DNA of 64,000 bases, taken from QWQI01 sp964608915 (GTDB lineage: Bacteria; Planctomycetota; Planctomycetia; Isosphaerales; Isosphaeraceae). Made by a program: the position numbers and the translations under genes. Below are positions 51,290 through 60,850 of the stretch, piece by piece (within the stretch, counting starts at the first letter, position 1; each line of letters starts with the position of its first letter). The notes below the pieces were generated by a model, which made no database searches, was not told the DNA's origin, and saw only the letters and a list, made by a program, of their open reading frames with translations. The stretch is from positions 1-64,000 of the forward strand of contig CAZSQA010000016.1 of the NCBI GenBank assembly GCA_964608915.1, read 5' to 3'.

Positions 51290-52363
51290 ATGCTGCCGCC
51301 CGTACAACGCCGCGCGTTCCTGTCGACCCCGATCGCCGCCCTGTGCGCCGCATCGATGGGTGCCGCGAAAGTCAAGCCGGCCGGCAAAGGCCGCCCGATC
51401 GCGGTCTCCAGCGCGAATGGCCTGGAGACGGTCAAACTAGCCATGGACCTCGTCAAAAAAGGGCATGATCCGCTGGACGCCGCCATCGCTGGCGTGGCCC
51501 TGGTCGAAGCCGATCCGAGCGATCACACGGTCGGCTTGGGCGGGATTCCGAACGAAGACGGAGTCGTCGAGCTGGACGCGGCCGTGATGCACGGGCCCAC
51601 TCACGGCGGCGGCTCGGTCGCCAGCCTGCGCAACATCAAGCACCCGGCGGCCGTGGCGCGGCTGGTGATGAAGCGCACGGACCACTGCCTGCTCGTCGGT
51701 GAAGGGGCACTGCGGTTCGCCCGGGCACATGGCTTTCCCGAAGAGAACCTGCTGACCGAAGAGGCCCGCAAGATCTGGCTTTACTGGAAAGAAACGTCAA
51801 GCCGCAACGATGATCGCGTCCCGCCGCCGGCGGACGAACTCGACCCTGAAGTGCGCAAGTTCTTCGGACCTGATTATGTCCGCGAATATGGCACGATCCA
51901 TTGTTCCGTGCTCGATACGCATGGCGATCTCGGCTGCACGACGACGACCTCGGGCTTGTATTACAAGATTCCCGGCCGGGTGGGCGACTCGCCGATTCTC
52001 GGTGCCGGGCTGTATCTGAACAACGACGTCGGTTCAGCGGGATCCACGGGCCGGGGCGAGGCGAATCTGCTGAATCTGTCGAGTTTTCTGGCCGTCGAGG
52101 AGATGCGCCGGAGCCCAGACAAACCGCTGAAGGACGTTCTCGTCGAGTGCTGCAAGAGGATCGTGGCGACGAATCGGGACAAGCGGCTTCAGGACGCCAA
52201 GGGCCGGCCCAATTTCAACGTGAACTTTTACGCGATCCGCAAAAACGGCGATTTCGCTGGTGCAGCGCTCTTCGCTGGCCCGAAGATGGCCGTGCATGAC
52301 GGCGAATCGGCACGGCTTGTCGACTGCGTGCCGCTGTTCGACGAAGAACTCAAGGAAATCTGA
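51290..52363 (+). CDS. N4-(beta-N-acetylglucosaminyl)-L-asparaginase (Ntn hydrolase)
   Basis: 357 residues from the ATG at 51290 (GGAG eight bases upstream). A Tat-like leader RRAFLSTPIAALCAASMGAA precedes the mature chain. The autoproteolysis site is YGTIHCSV with Thr202 as the nucleophile; GRVGDSPILGAGLY (229-242) carries the substrate-binding Arg and Asp. Cleavage would give alpha and beta subunits. It releases aspartate from glycosylated or plain asparagine in exported glycopeptides. It lies just upstream of mutS2 on the same strand. Confidence 0.92.
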   Translation: MLPPVQRRAFLSTPIAALCAASMGAAKVKPAGKGRPIAVSSANGLETVKLAMDLVKKGHDPLDAAIAGVALVEADPSDHTVGLGGIPNEDGVVELDAAVMHGPTHGGGSVASLRNIKHPAAVARLVMKRTDHCLLVGEGALRFARAHGFPEENLLTEEARKIWLYWKETSSRNDDRVPPPADELDPEVRKFFGPDYVREYGTIHCSVLDTHGDLGCTTTTSGLYYKIPGRVGDSPILGAGLYLNNDVGSAGSTGRGEANLLNLSSFLAVEEMRRSPDKPLKDVLVECCKRIVATNRDKRLQDAKGRPNFNVNFYAIRKNGDFAGAALFAGPKMAVHDGESARLVDCVPLFDEELKEI

Positions 52364-52443
52364 CGAGCCTGCCGGCTCTGGCCTGAAATTCGAAGGGAGG
52401 GGTGATTCCGGCCCGGTCCGGAATCGCCGCGATTCGACTGCCG

Positions 52444-54882
52444 ATGGATGCACACACGCTGGAATTGCTGGAATTCGAGCGCCTGCGGGCGATCGTCGCC
52501 GGTTATGCCGCCACGAGCCTGGGCCGCGACGAAGCGCTCGCGATCGTGCCGCTGCATGAGATGGGCGAGATCGATCAACGGCTACAGGAAACCGAAGAAC
52601 TGCTCGAACTGGTGCGGGCCGGCCTGGGCCCTCCAATGGGTGGCATGACCGACGTACGGCCGCTGGTTCGCCGGGCGATGACCCACGCGACACTTGCTGC
52701 CGACGAAATCTGTCAGGTTTCCGCGGTGCTGCGGGTCGTGGACGACGTGCAGCTTTGGGTCGACCGGAATACGAGACAGAGCCCGCGTCTGGCCGCCATC
52801 GGCTTCGGTCTCGCCGATTTTTCGTCGCTCAAGAATACGATCGAAGGCTGCCTGGACGAACGGGGCGAAATGCTGGACACGGCCAGCCGCAAGCTCTCCA
52901 ACATTCGGGGCGAGATTCGGACAGCCGAGGCCCGCATTCAGGCGACGCTGCGGAATTTGATTCGTACGCTCGATGCGCGAGGCCTGCTGCGATATTCCAA
53001 CTATACGATGGTCGGCCATCATTACGTCGTGCCGGTGATTCGCGAACGACGCGGCGAGGTGCCGGGTTCGGTGCAGCGCACAAGCGCCTCCAGCGAAACG
53101 GTCTATGTCGAACCGGCCGCCATCGCGGACCAATCGGCGCAGCTTTCGTTCCTGCGAGATAAGGAAAAGCAAGAGATCCGGCGCATTCTGCACTGGCTTT
53201 CGGAGCAGATCGGCCAGGTCGGCGAAGATATCCTGCTGGCCGTCGGCAAAATGGCTCAGCTCGATTTCGCTCTGGCCCGGGCACGTTACGCCCAGGATTT
53301 TCGTCATTTCCGTCCGACATTCGGAAAGCAGGGGATTTTCTTGCGATCCGCGCGGCACCCGCTGCTGGAGCACATGTTCCGGGAAGAGGCGAATCAGCCA
53401 GCCGAGGCAAAGGACGAGACTGAGAGCGCATCGACTGAGATCGCCGATTCGAAAACCGATCCGGAACCGCCAGCGATCGAATCGGGTGCAGAATTCGAAA
53501 CCCATCGCGAGAAGGGAACGGAGGCCGCCGCGAGGAAGTCTCCGGACGCGCGATTCGCCGGATTGCCGGCCGGATCGAGGCCTCCTCAGCCGGAGCCCCC
53601 AGTAAAGAAGCCCCGTCCGCCGGCACCATCACCCGTTTTCATGAGCCTGCCGAAGGCTGTCGAAAAACCGCCGGAAGTTCCTGTCGAGAATCAGCTTGAG
53701 GAAGTTCCCGACGATGAAGCCGATCCCATACCGGCCCTGAAGGGCGGCCTGGGGGTGGATTACGCCGCACTGGCCGAAAAACGTAAAGCGGAAAAGGCGG
53801 CGAAAGCGGCGGTTCGTGCTTCGTGGGTCAGGCCGGTCGTGGAGCGTACGACGGAAGAATGGCGCAAGCCGGCCGTCGTTTCGGGCCCGAAGCGGGAAGT
53901 CACACCGATCGACATTCACCTGGGCTTCGACTACCGGATTCTGATGGTCACCGGGCCGAACACCGGCGGCAAAACGGTGGCCCTGAAGTCGCTGGGGCTG
54001 ATTTCTGCGATGGCCCAGTGCGGTCTTTTCGTGCCGGCGGCTGAGGGCTCGCAAGTCGTTCTGTTGAATGACATTCTGGCCGACATCGGCGACGAGCAGA
54101 GTCTGCAGCAGTCCCTTTCGACATTTTCTTCGCACATGAAGCGAATTACGACGATTCTCGGCCGGGCGGACGAGCGCACGCTCGTTCTGCTGGATGAGGT
54201 CGGTGCCGGGACGGATCCTGCGGAAGGATCTGCGCTGGGCCGGGCGATCGTCGACGAGCTTGACTCGCTGGGCGTTCTGGCCGTAGTGACGACCCACCTG
54301 GGCGAATTGAAAACGATCGCCCTGGCCAATCCCCGTGTTCGAAACGCCAATGTCGAATTCGACCTAGATTCGCTCAAGCCGCTGTATCGCGTGCGGATCG
54401 GCGAAGCCGGGCGTTCTCATGCACTGACGATCGCCCGGCGATTGCATTTGCCAGGCCACGTCGTCGACAGGGCTGAAGAGTATCTGAGGCAGGAGTCGCC
54501 CGGCGGGACGGCGGAATTCGACGACCTTCAACGGCTTCGGGCCGAAGCCGAAAAAGCGAGGCAGGAGGCGCTGGCCGCTCAGGCCGACGCGCGCCGCCTG
54601 CAGGAGGAACTCGAAAAGGCTCTGGCCGAGCAACGCGGCAAGGATCTCAAGGCGCAGGAATTACAGGCGGCGAGGGAACGGCTGAAAGTGGGCGACCGTG
54701 TCGTGGTGCCACGCCTGGGTTATGACCGGCCGGGCCGGATCGCCAAAGTCGATGCGAAAAAGCGGGTAGTCTCAGTGTCGATCGGCCATATGAAATGGGA
54801 TGCCCAGCTTGACGAAGTCATCCCGCTGGAAGACACGCCGCCACTGCCGGGGCCCAAGCCTCAATATCGCGATCCGAGATAA
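52444..54882 (+). CDS. mutS2: MutS2-family ATPase lacking the Smr nuclease domain
   Basis: 812 residues from the ATG at 52444 (MDAHTLELLEFERL, the usual beginning); a GTG at 52402 with GGAGG before it is an alternative. The core and clamp region (1-310) is followed by a roughly 170-residue low-complexity insert (about 312-483, Glu/Pro/Lys-rich) and then by the ATPase: Walker A GPNTGGKT (504-511), STFSSHMKRI, LVLLDEVGAGTDPAEGSAL and VVTTHLGELK. A coiled coil and a KOW-like end (GDRVVVPRLGYDRPGRI) close the protein. The C-terminal Smr endonuclease seen in Bacillus MutS2 is missing. It probably acts in ribosome rescue or recombination control. Confidence 0.93.
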   Translation: MDAHTLELLEFERLRAIVAGYAATSLGRDEALAIVPLHEMGEIDQRLQETEELLELVRAGLGPPMGGMTDVRPLVRRAMTHATLAADEICQVSAVLRVVDDVQLWVDRNTRQSPRLAAIGFGLADFSSLKNTIEGCLDERGEMLDTASRKLSNIRGEIRTAEARIQATLRNLIRTLDARGLLRYSNYTMVGHHYVVPVIRERRGEVPGSVQRTSASSETVYVEPAAIADQSAQLSFLRDKEKQEIRRILHWLSEQIGQVGEDILLAVGKMAQLDFALARARYAQDFRHFRPTFGKQGIFLRSARHPLLEHMFREEANQPAEAKDETESASTEIADSKTDPEPPAIESGAEFETHREKGTEAAARKSPDARFAGLPAGSRPPQPEPPVKKPRPPAPSPVFMSLPKAVEKPPEVPVENQLEEVPDDEADPIPALKGGLGVDYAALAEKRKAEKAAKAAVRASWVRPVVERTTEEWRKPAVVSGPKREVTPIDIHLGFDYRILMVTGPNTGGKTVALKSLGLISAMAQCGLFVPAAEGSQVVLLNDILADIGDEQSLQQSLSTFSSHMKRITTILGRADERTLVLLDEVGAGTDPAEGSALGRAIVDELDSLGVLAVVTTHLGELKTIALANPRVRNANVEFDLDSLKPLYRVRIGEAGRSHALTIARRLHLPGHVVDRAEEYLRQESPGGTAEFDDLQRLRAEAEKARQEALAAQADARRLQEELEKALAEQRGKDLKAQELQAARERLKVGDRVVVPRLGYDRPGRIAKVDAKKRVVSVSIGHMKWDAQLDEVIPLEDTPPLPGPKPQYRDPR

Positions 54883-54943
54883 GAGAGTCGCCGCCCGGGA
54901 CATCTCTCTTGAAGAAGTGGACATGTCTGCACTTCGGCAATCG

Positions 54944-55741
54944 TTATCTCATGGTTGAGCCAGGATTGAATAGAACGAATCTTCGGTTGAGTGGCTGCGG
55001 ATCCTTGTCCTCATGTGGATTGCGTGTCCATTCGGCGATTGCTTCTGGCGTAAGGTATTTTGGCTTTTCGAGAACGAACCAGCTCACGTATCCATCGTTG
55101 GGCACATCGATTTTTGTCGTGAGCGAGCCCTCGTAACGCCAGAATGCTTGATCCGTAAGTCCTGATTGCGCTGGATCGAACGGCAGCAGATGGTTCGGGT
55201 CAATCGTTTTTGAGCAATGTCGGGTTTGTGGGTCGTCGAGTTTTTTCATGCTTGCGAACGAATCGTTCAGTGATTTCATGAGTTCGAGAAACTTGTCGTC
55301 CTGATCGATTCCGGACTCGCTTTCTTCTACGAAAACTGCGATGACAGCATAAATCACACGCTTCCCGCGAACGAACGGGTCTTGCTCCTTGCTTTTGTGA
55401 ACGATATGAATTTCGAACTTGGCTCTGGATCCCTTTGTGACATGTTCGCTTCCGGTATGAAAGTGCAGTTTCGCCAATTCGAAATTCACCGGACTCTTTT
55501 CTCCAGGATAAACGATCGAGAGTTTCCCTGATCCCTTTTCGAATTCGAATTCCCGGTTCGTGCGAGGTTCGTTCGGTGTCCCGACTTCAACGTCCTTGCA
55601 AATACCAGAGATTTTGCGATTCCATTTAAGCTTGTGGAATTTGGGATCGAACTTGTGCTCGATCGGAGTGGACGCATCGAGATCGATCGGCGACTGTTGA
55701 GGCAGTGGAGCGTATACGTCCCTGAAGTCGGAAGAATGCAA
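54944..55741 (-). CDS. Alpha-class carbonic anhydrase-like protein
   Basis: 265 residues. The alpha-CA landmarks are QSPIDL near the start, the zinc ligands His93 and His95 in KLHFHTGSEH, His112 in FEIHIVHK, the RYEGSLTT segment (active-site Thr), VSWFVLEKP and NRRFVLF. All three zinc histidines are kept, so it should hydrate CO2. No signal peptide is seen, whereas most bacterial alpha-CAs are exported; the start may be misjudged or the protein may be cytosolic. It is convergent with mutS2 and transcribed alone. Confidence 0.87.
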   Translation of the reverse strand: MHSSDFRDVYAPLPQQSPIDLDASTPIEHKFDPKFHKLKWNRKISGICKDVEVGTPNEPRTNREFEFEKGSGKLSIVYPGEKSPVNFELAKLHFHTGSEHVTKGSRAKFEIHIVHKSKEQDPFVRGKRVIYAVIAVFVEESESGIDQDDKFLELMKSLNDSFASMKKLDDPQTRHCSKTIDPNHLLPFDPAQSGLTDQAFWRYEGSLTTKIDVPNDGYVSWFVLEKPKYLTPEAIAEWTRNPHEDKDPQPLNRRFVLFNPGSTMR

Positions 55742-56009
55742 TGGAGGAACTCCTATTGAGGAATCATCATTCGTTTGCGAAACCGAAGTACGAACCCGAG
55801 CGATCGAATTTGTCGCCGAATCCGATTCTTGTCATGCGTCCGTATTTGAGTAAAGGGCTTTATCGAAATTTGTCCGGCATTTTTCGGAATGACGAAAAGG
55901 AGCGTCCGTCATCAGATTTGCGAATGCCTGAGATTCGCGATTGATCAAAGACCTGGAGGCCTGATGCGATATTCTTCGCAAGATTGTCGACGAATCGGCT
56001 GAACGGCAT

Positions 56010-58121
56010 TCAAATCGCCACACGGCGATTGTAGATGAACCATTCGGTCATGAGCACCGCCAGGCCGGCCGCGACGGCCCATTTCCACAGCGGAGACGTT
56101 TCGGGTTTCGGTTTCGAAGTTCCGGTGAGCGGGGTGTATCCGATTTTCAGGCCGAACTTTTCGGCGAATGCGGGCGGGGCGTCGCTCGGGGGCAGGCCAC
56201 GGACGGCAAGGTCGCTCTCGCGCTGGTCGAAAAGATTCACGGCGAAAAGATCCACGAGGGTTACCCCGTCATAAACGGCGAAAGCCCCCTGGCGGGACGA
56301 CGCCGTCAGTGGCAATCGCCCTGTGCTGTCCACAGTCGCGTTCGTCTTCGAAATTTTCGAATCGCTGACGCAGCGGATTTCCACGGGTTTTCCCGCAAGG
56401 CCAGCGGTCGTCAGAAAAAAGTGGTTGCCCGGGGGGCGGGAACTCGCGTCCTGGTCGGAACCGGCACCCGCCAATTGCGTGACGCAATTGTTGAGGAAAA
56501 TCGGGAAGCTGTATTTCAAAAACCAGTCGGTTTCGAATTCCTTCGCGTTCATCAGCCCGAACCCGACGACGACATCGGAAAACCCCTCGCGGGGCGACAC
56601 GAAGGCGAGCGGGCCCCGGTCGCTTTCGATCAGCGGCCGAATTCCCGGCGGCAACGATTCGGGGATCCGGACGGAGCGAATTCGCACGAGAGTCAAATCC
56701 CGAACGTATTGCATCAACGGGCTGGAGGTGTCGATGTCGAGCACCGTGGGGTTCTCGAACGCCTTGAGCTCCTTGAACTTGTCGCCGGGCGGAAATGCGC
56801 CGAAGTAGAGCGTGCTGTTCTGGGGCGACTTATCCGGAGTGCAGCCGTCGAAAATGGTGAGGTTGTCGCTGCCCAGTTCGAGCGATTGCACGATTTCCGG
56901 CTTTTTGAGGTCATCCGGCGATATTTCCGAGAACCGGATGGCTTCCGTCATCGCGGGCGACCTGAAAAACTGGCTAAGGTAGCGATTGCCGGAGGTCACC
57001 AGCCGCACGCCCGGCTTCTTGCCCGGCGGGATCACGACGTAGGCGATGTCGTCGGATGGCAGGTCATCGCCAGTCGCGGTCGATTCGAGCATGAGCGCCT
57101 GAGGGCCCGAATCGGCGATGGAAAACTGGAAGCCTTTTTCGGATTGGCCGGGTACGGTGAATTTGATGGCGTCCGCCAGCGTGCGTCCGCCGCCGGGCGA
57201 GTCGAGCGCGATGCGATAGAGCTTCAGGTCGGCGGCGGCGTCGGCCGCGTCGTAATTCTTGTATCTGCCGAAGATTTCGATGGTTCCAGGGGCGTCTTCG
57301 TTGCGCCGGGCCTGAAGCGCGAGAATCCCCTGGTTTTTCGTGGGATAATCGATGCGTTCTTCATTCTGACCGGGTCGAAAGGGCGGCGGCCCCTGGCCGA
57401 CGATCACCAATTCCGGTTCGAGATTGCCGAGACTGAACCCCTGAATGTCCGCGAAACCGCCGTCCGTGAAGATCACGAGCTTGGGTGTCGTTTCTTCGGT
57501 GGCGACGCCACCTTCCGCCTGGCGTGAGGGATTCGCGAGCCCGTCCGCGACACGAAGCGCTTCGAGCGGATCGCTGCGCCGGTCCGTGGCCGAAATTTCC
57601 TGGATCTTTCGCTTCAGAAGCCCCTTGTTCGAAGTGTAGCTGGCCATGACTTCGGCCGTGTCCGAGAAAGCGATGACCATGGCCAGATCGTTCGAAGCGA
57701 GAGAGTCGATCAATTCGGTGGCCCGCGATTTGGCGGCGCTCAGGCGGTCAGGCGGAATGTCGCGGGCCGTCATGCTGGCACTGTTATCGATCGCCAGAAT
57801 GAGCCGCCGGCCCTGAGACCTCGAACCGGAAAGACTCGGGCCCGCGAGTGCGGCCAGAATCAGGAAAACAGTGGCTAACTGCAGAAACAACAGAATATTG
57901 CGACGCAGACGCTGGAACAGGCTGTTGACTCGCAGATCTTCCATGCTGCGGCGCCAGAGCAGTGTGGAAGGCACCATCACCGGCTGACGCCTGAGCTTGA
58001 GAAAATAAAGCAGGACGATGCACACCGGCACGGCGGCCAGAGCGGCCCATGCGGCCGCGCTCAGAGGCGACTTCCACTGGATCGGGCTCAGGGTATTGGC
58101 CAGGCGTGCGAGGGCGTTCAT
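56010..58121 (-). CDS. BatA/VWA-domain membrane protein
   Basis: 703 residues. Two N-terminal membrane helices (AAWAALAAVPVCIVLLYFLKL and ILLFLQLATVFLILAALAGP) flank a BatA-type segment (RRSMEDLRVNSLFQRLRRN). A VWA domain follows (about 105-280) with the metal-site DNSASM and the matching loop. A C-terminal helix near 680-700 ends the protein. The start overlaps the stop of the 48-residue membrane protein (TGATG). It is part of a MoxR-DUF58-VWA cluster, which in other bacteria helps assemble or stress-protect envelope proteins. Confidence 0.9.
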   Translation of the reverse strand: MNALARLANTLSPIQWKSPLSAAAWAALAAVPVCIVLLYFLKLRRQPVMVPSTLLWRRSMEDLRVNSLFQRLRRNILLFLQLATVFLILAALAGPSLSGSRSQGRRLILAIDNSASMTARDIPPDRLSAAKSRATELIDSLASNDLAMVIAFSDTAEVMASYTSNKGLLKRKIQEISATDRRSDPLEALRVADGLANPSRQAEGGVATEETTPKLVIFTDGGFADIQGFSLGNLEPELVIVGQGPPPFRPGQNEERIDYPTKNQGILALQARRNEDAPGTIEIFGRYKNYDAADAAADLKLYRIALDSPGGGRTLADAIKFTVPGQSEKGFQFSIADSGPQALMLESTATGDDLPSDDIAYVVIPPGKKPGVRLVTSGNRYLSQFFRSPAMTEAIRFSEISPDDLKKPEIVQSLELGSDNLTIFDGCTPDKSPQNSTLYFGAFPPGDKFKELKAFENPTVLDIDTSSPLMQYVRDLTLVRIRSVRIPESLPPGIRPLIESDRGPLAFVSPREGFSDVVVGFGLMNAKEFETDWFLKYSFPIFLNNCVTQLAGAGSDQDASSRPPGNHFFLTTAGLAGKPVEIRCVSDSKISKTNATVDSTGRLPLTASSRQGAFAVYDGVTLVDLFAVNLFDQRESDLAVRGLPPSDAPPAFAEKFGLKIGYTPLTGTSKPKPETSPLWKWAVAAGLAVLMTEWFIYNRRVAI

Positions 58122-58267
58122 CAGAGGTCGATTCCGGGCGTTTCTTCAGCGGCCCGCTCACGCTGCCTGAGCCGCCGGGATTTGGTCAGGAAGATCAGCA
58201 GCAGATAAGCGACGAACGCGGCGGAAAGGCCGTAAAAGATCCAGTCGCTGGTCACTTCAGGCAGCAT
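58121..58267 (-). CDS. Small single-span membrane protein (48 aa)
   Basis: Read on the minus strand from the ATG at 58267: MLPEVTSDWIFYGLSAAF, then VAYLLLIFLT, then a basic/charged tail (KSRRLRQRERAAEETPGIDL). One transmembrane helix with a cytoplasmic basic tail. Its TGA overlaps the ATG of the BatA-type gene and it lies about 53 bp after the DUF58 gene, so it is placed between two conserved members of one operon. It is too short for most gene finders. No family is recognised. Confidence 0.72.
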   Translation of the reverse strand: MLPEVTSDWIFYGLSAAFVAYLLLIFLTKSRRLRQRERAAEETPGIDL

Positions 58268-58320
58268 GGCGGGGCAGAACCTCGGTTACAGGGGCGGTGT
58301 CATGCGGTATCGGAGAGTCT

Positions 58321-59235
58321 TCATCGTACCAGTCCGTTGCGGCGCATGTACTCCAGTACGAGTTTTTCGAACGGTTCCTCGGTCGAAGCGAAGGTGTAAT
58401 GGATGCCCCGGGCGGCACACCAGTCACGAAGGCCGGTTTTGAACGCTTCGAGAGTTCGCTTGTAGCGTTCCAGCAGCGGGGCCGTGATCGTGATTTCGGC
58501 GCAGTCACCGTCTTCCGCGTCGGTCAGCCGCAGATCACCCGTCAGCGGCGGGTCGATTTCCTCAGCCGAAAGGACATGAATGACGTAGACGTCGAAATTT
58601 CGGGCGATCAGATACCTCAAAGCCGCTTCGTATCCGTTCTTGTCGAGGAAGTCGGAAACGACGACCACGACGCCGGGGCCGAGATTGCGTGTGGCGAACG
58701 ACTTGGCCGCGGCGGAAAGATCGCTGCCCCCTTCGCACTTGAGCCGCTCAAGATAGTGCAGCAGCCGGTGGATCTGCGATTTCGTCCGCATCGGGCCAGG
58801 CCCCTGGGCCAGACTGGCCGCGAACGTCTCGACGGTGACCCGGTCGTGGTGCACCATGCCGATGTAGGAAAGCGCCGCGGCGATCCGCTTGGCGTAAAGC
58901 AGCTTCGTCGGCGTTCCGAAGTCCATGCTGGCGCTGGTGTCCACCAGCGTGTGAACGCGCAGGTCTTCTTCTTCGAGAAACAACTTCAAAAACAGCTTTT
59001 CGAGGCGTCCGTAGATGTTCCAGTCGATTCGCCGCAAGTCGTCGCCTGCGGAATAGTTCCGGTGGTCGGCGAATTCGACCGACGATCCTTTGCGACGGCT
59101 GCGGCGTTCGCCCTGAACGCGGCCCTGAACGATCCGTTTGCTGACGAGTTCGAGCTTGTCGAGCCGGGCCAGAAAATCCGGCGACAGCAACGGCTCTTCC
59201 GTTTCGGGTGCCGGGCTTGCGGTCGTTTCGGCCAT
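58321..59235 (-). CDS. DUF58 domain protein
   Basis: 304 residues from the ATG at 59235 (MAETTASPAP); a start at 59301 would overlap the previous gene by 20 bp. The DUF58 signature SSVEFADHRNYSAGDDLRRIDWNIYGRLEKLFLKLFLEEED runs from about residue 48 (quoted in outline), followed by a VWA-like half with VDTSASMDFG (about 98-107). DUF58 proteins act with MoxR AAA ATPases, as here. No membrane span is seen. Confidence 0.92.
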   Translation of the reverse strand: MAETTASPAPETEEPLLSPDFLARLDKLELVSKRIVQGRVQGERRSRRKGSSVEFADHRNYSAGDDLRRIDWNIYGRLEKLFLKLFLEEEDLRVHTLVDTSASMDFGTPTKLLYAKRIAAALSYIGMVHHDRVTVETFAASLAQGPGPMRTKSQIHRLLHYLERLKCEGGSDLSAAAKSFATRNLGPGVVVVVSDFLDKNGYEAALRYLIARNFDVYVIHVLSAEEIDPPLTGDLRLTDAEDGDCAEITITAPLLERYKRTLEAFKTGLRDWCAARGIHYTFASTEEPFEKLVLEYMRRNGLVR

Positions 59236-59281
59236 GGCGGATATCGTGCCTTGCTGCGAAGGGAAGCGAATGACGGTGCGA

Positions 59282-59647
59282 TCAGGAGAAGTAGCGGTCA
59301 CTGATCCAGAAAAGGCCGAGCATCGCCAGGGCCGCTGTGCCGAGGATCACCAGCCACGGCAACAAGGCCGCCACGTGAATGGCTACCCGGGCACGGCGAT
59401 CCGTCTGCTGGTGCCTCTGCAGGAACAGCAGGGCCGTGTGCCAGCTTTCGAACACGACGAGCCCACCGCCCACAGCCACGAACAGGCTTGCCGTACCGTC
59501 GACCGCCCAAGCGGCCAGACTGAGTGCCAGCACCGCCACGCACGAGAACGACAGGAACGTGATGTCCGTACCGGTCAGGTGGAGGGGTTCCGACTCCGGC
59601 AGGTTCATCGGCACTGGGGCAGGTGTCGCATCGTAAATGTCACGCAT
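59282..59647 (-). CDS. Small membrane protein of the MoxR cluster
   Basis: 121 residues with three hydrophobic spans: about residues 30-48 (FLSFSCVAVLALSLAAWAV), 52-70 and 95-115 (HVAALLPWLVILGTAALAML). It lies between the MoxR and DUF58 genes on the same strand, ending 46 bp before the latter. No family is recognised. Its position suggests a membrane partner of the MoxR complex. Confidence 0.7.
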   Translation of the reverse strand: MRDIYDATPAPVPMNLPESEPLHLTGTDITFLSFSCVAVLALSLAAWAVDGTASLFVAVGGGLVVFESWHTALLFLQRHQQTDRRARVAIHVAALLPWLVILGTAALAMLGLFWISDRYFS

Positions 59648-59752
59648 CGGTTCGGCTCGCAGGGCATCTCGGTCAGGTCGCGGTCCGTCACTTCATCTTC
59701 CGGGCATGTCACTCGAACGTCAACGGGCCGGTTCGGACGGAAGCGACGATCT

Positions 59753-60781
<1,029 letters not shown>

Positions 60782-60850
60782 GGTGCAGTTCTCAGAGTTC
60801 GGGGGGTCGTCGGTCGTTCGAATCGAAATCGCGGATCAGGGGCTGACGTA

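Noticed and set aside
55741..55944. 67-codon plus-strand frame starting at the carbonic anhydrase start
   Set aside because: Divergent leader DNA; no ribosome-binding site or similarity.
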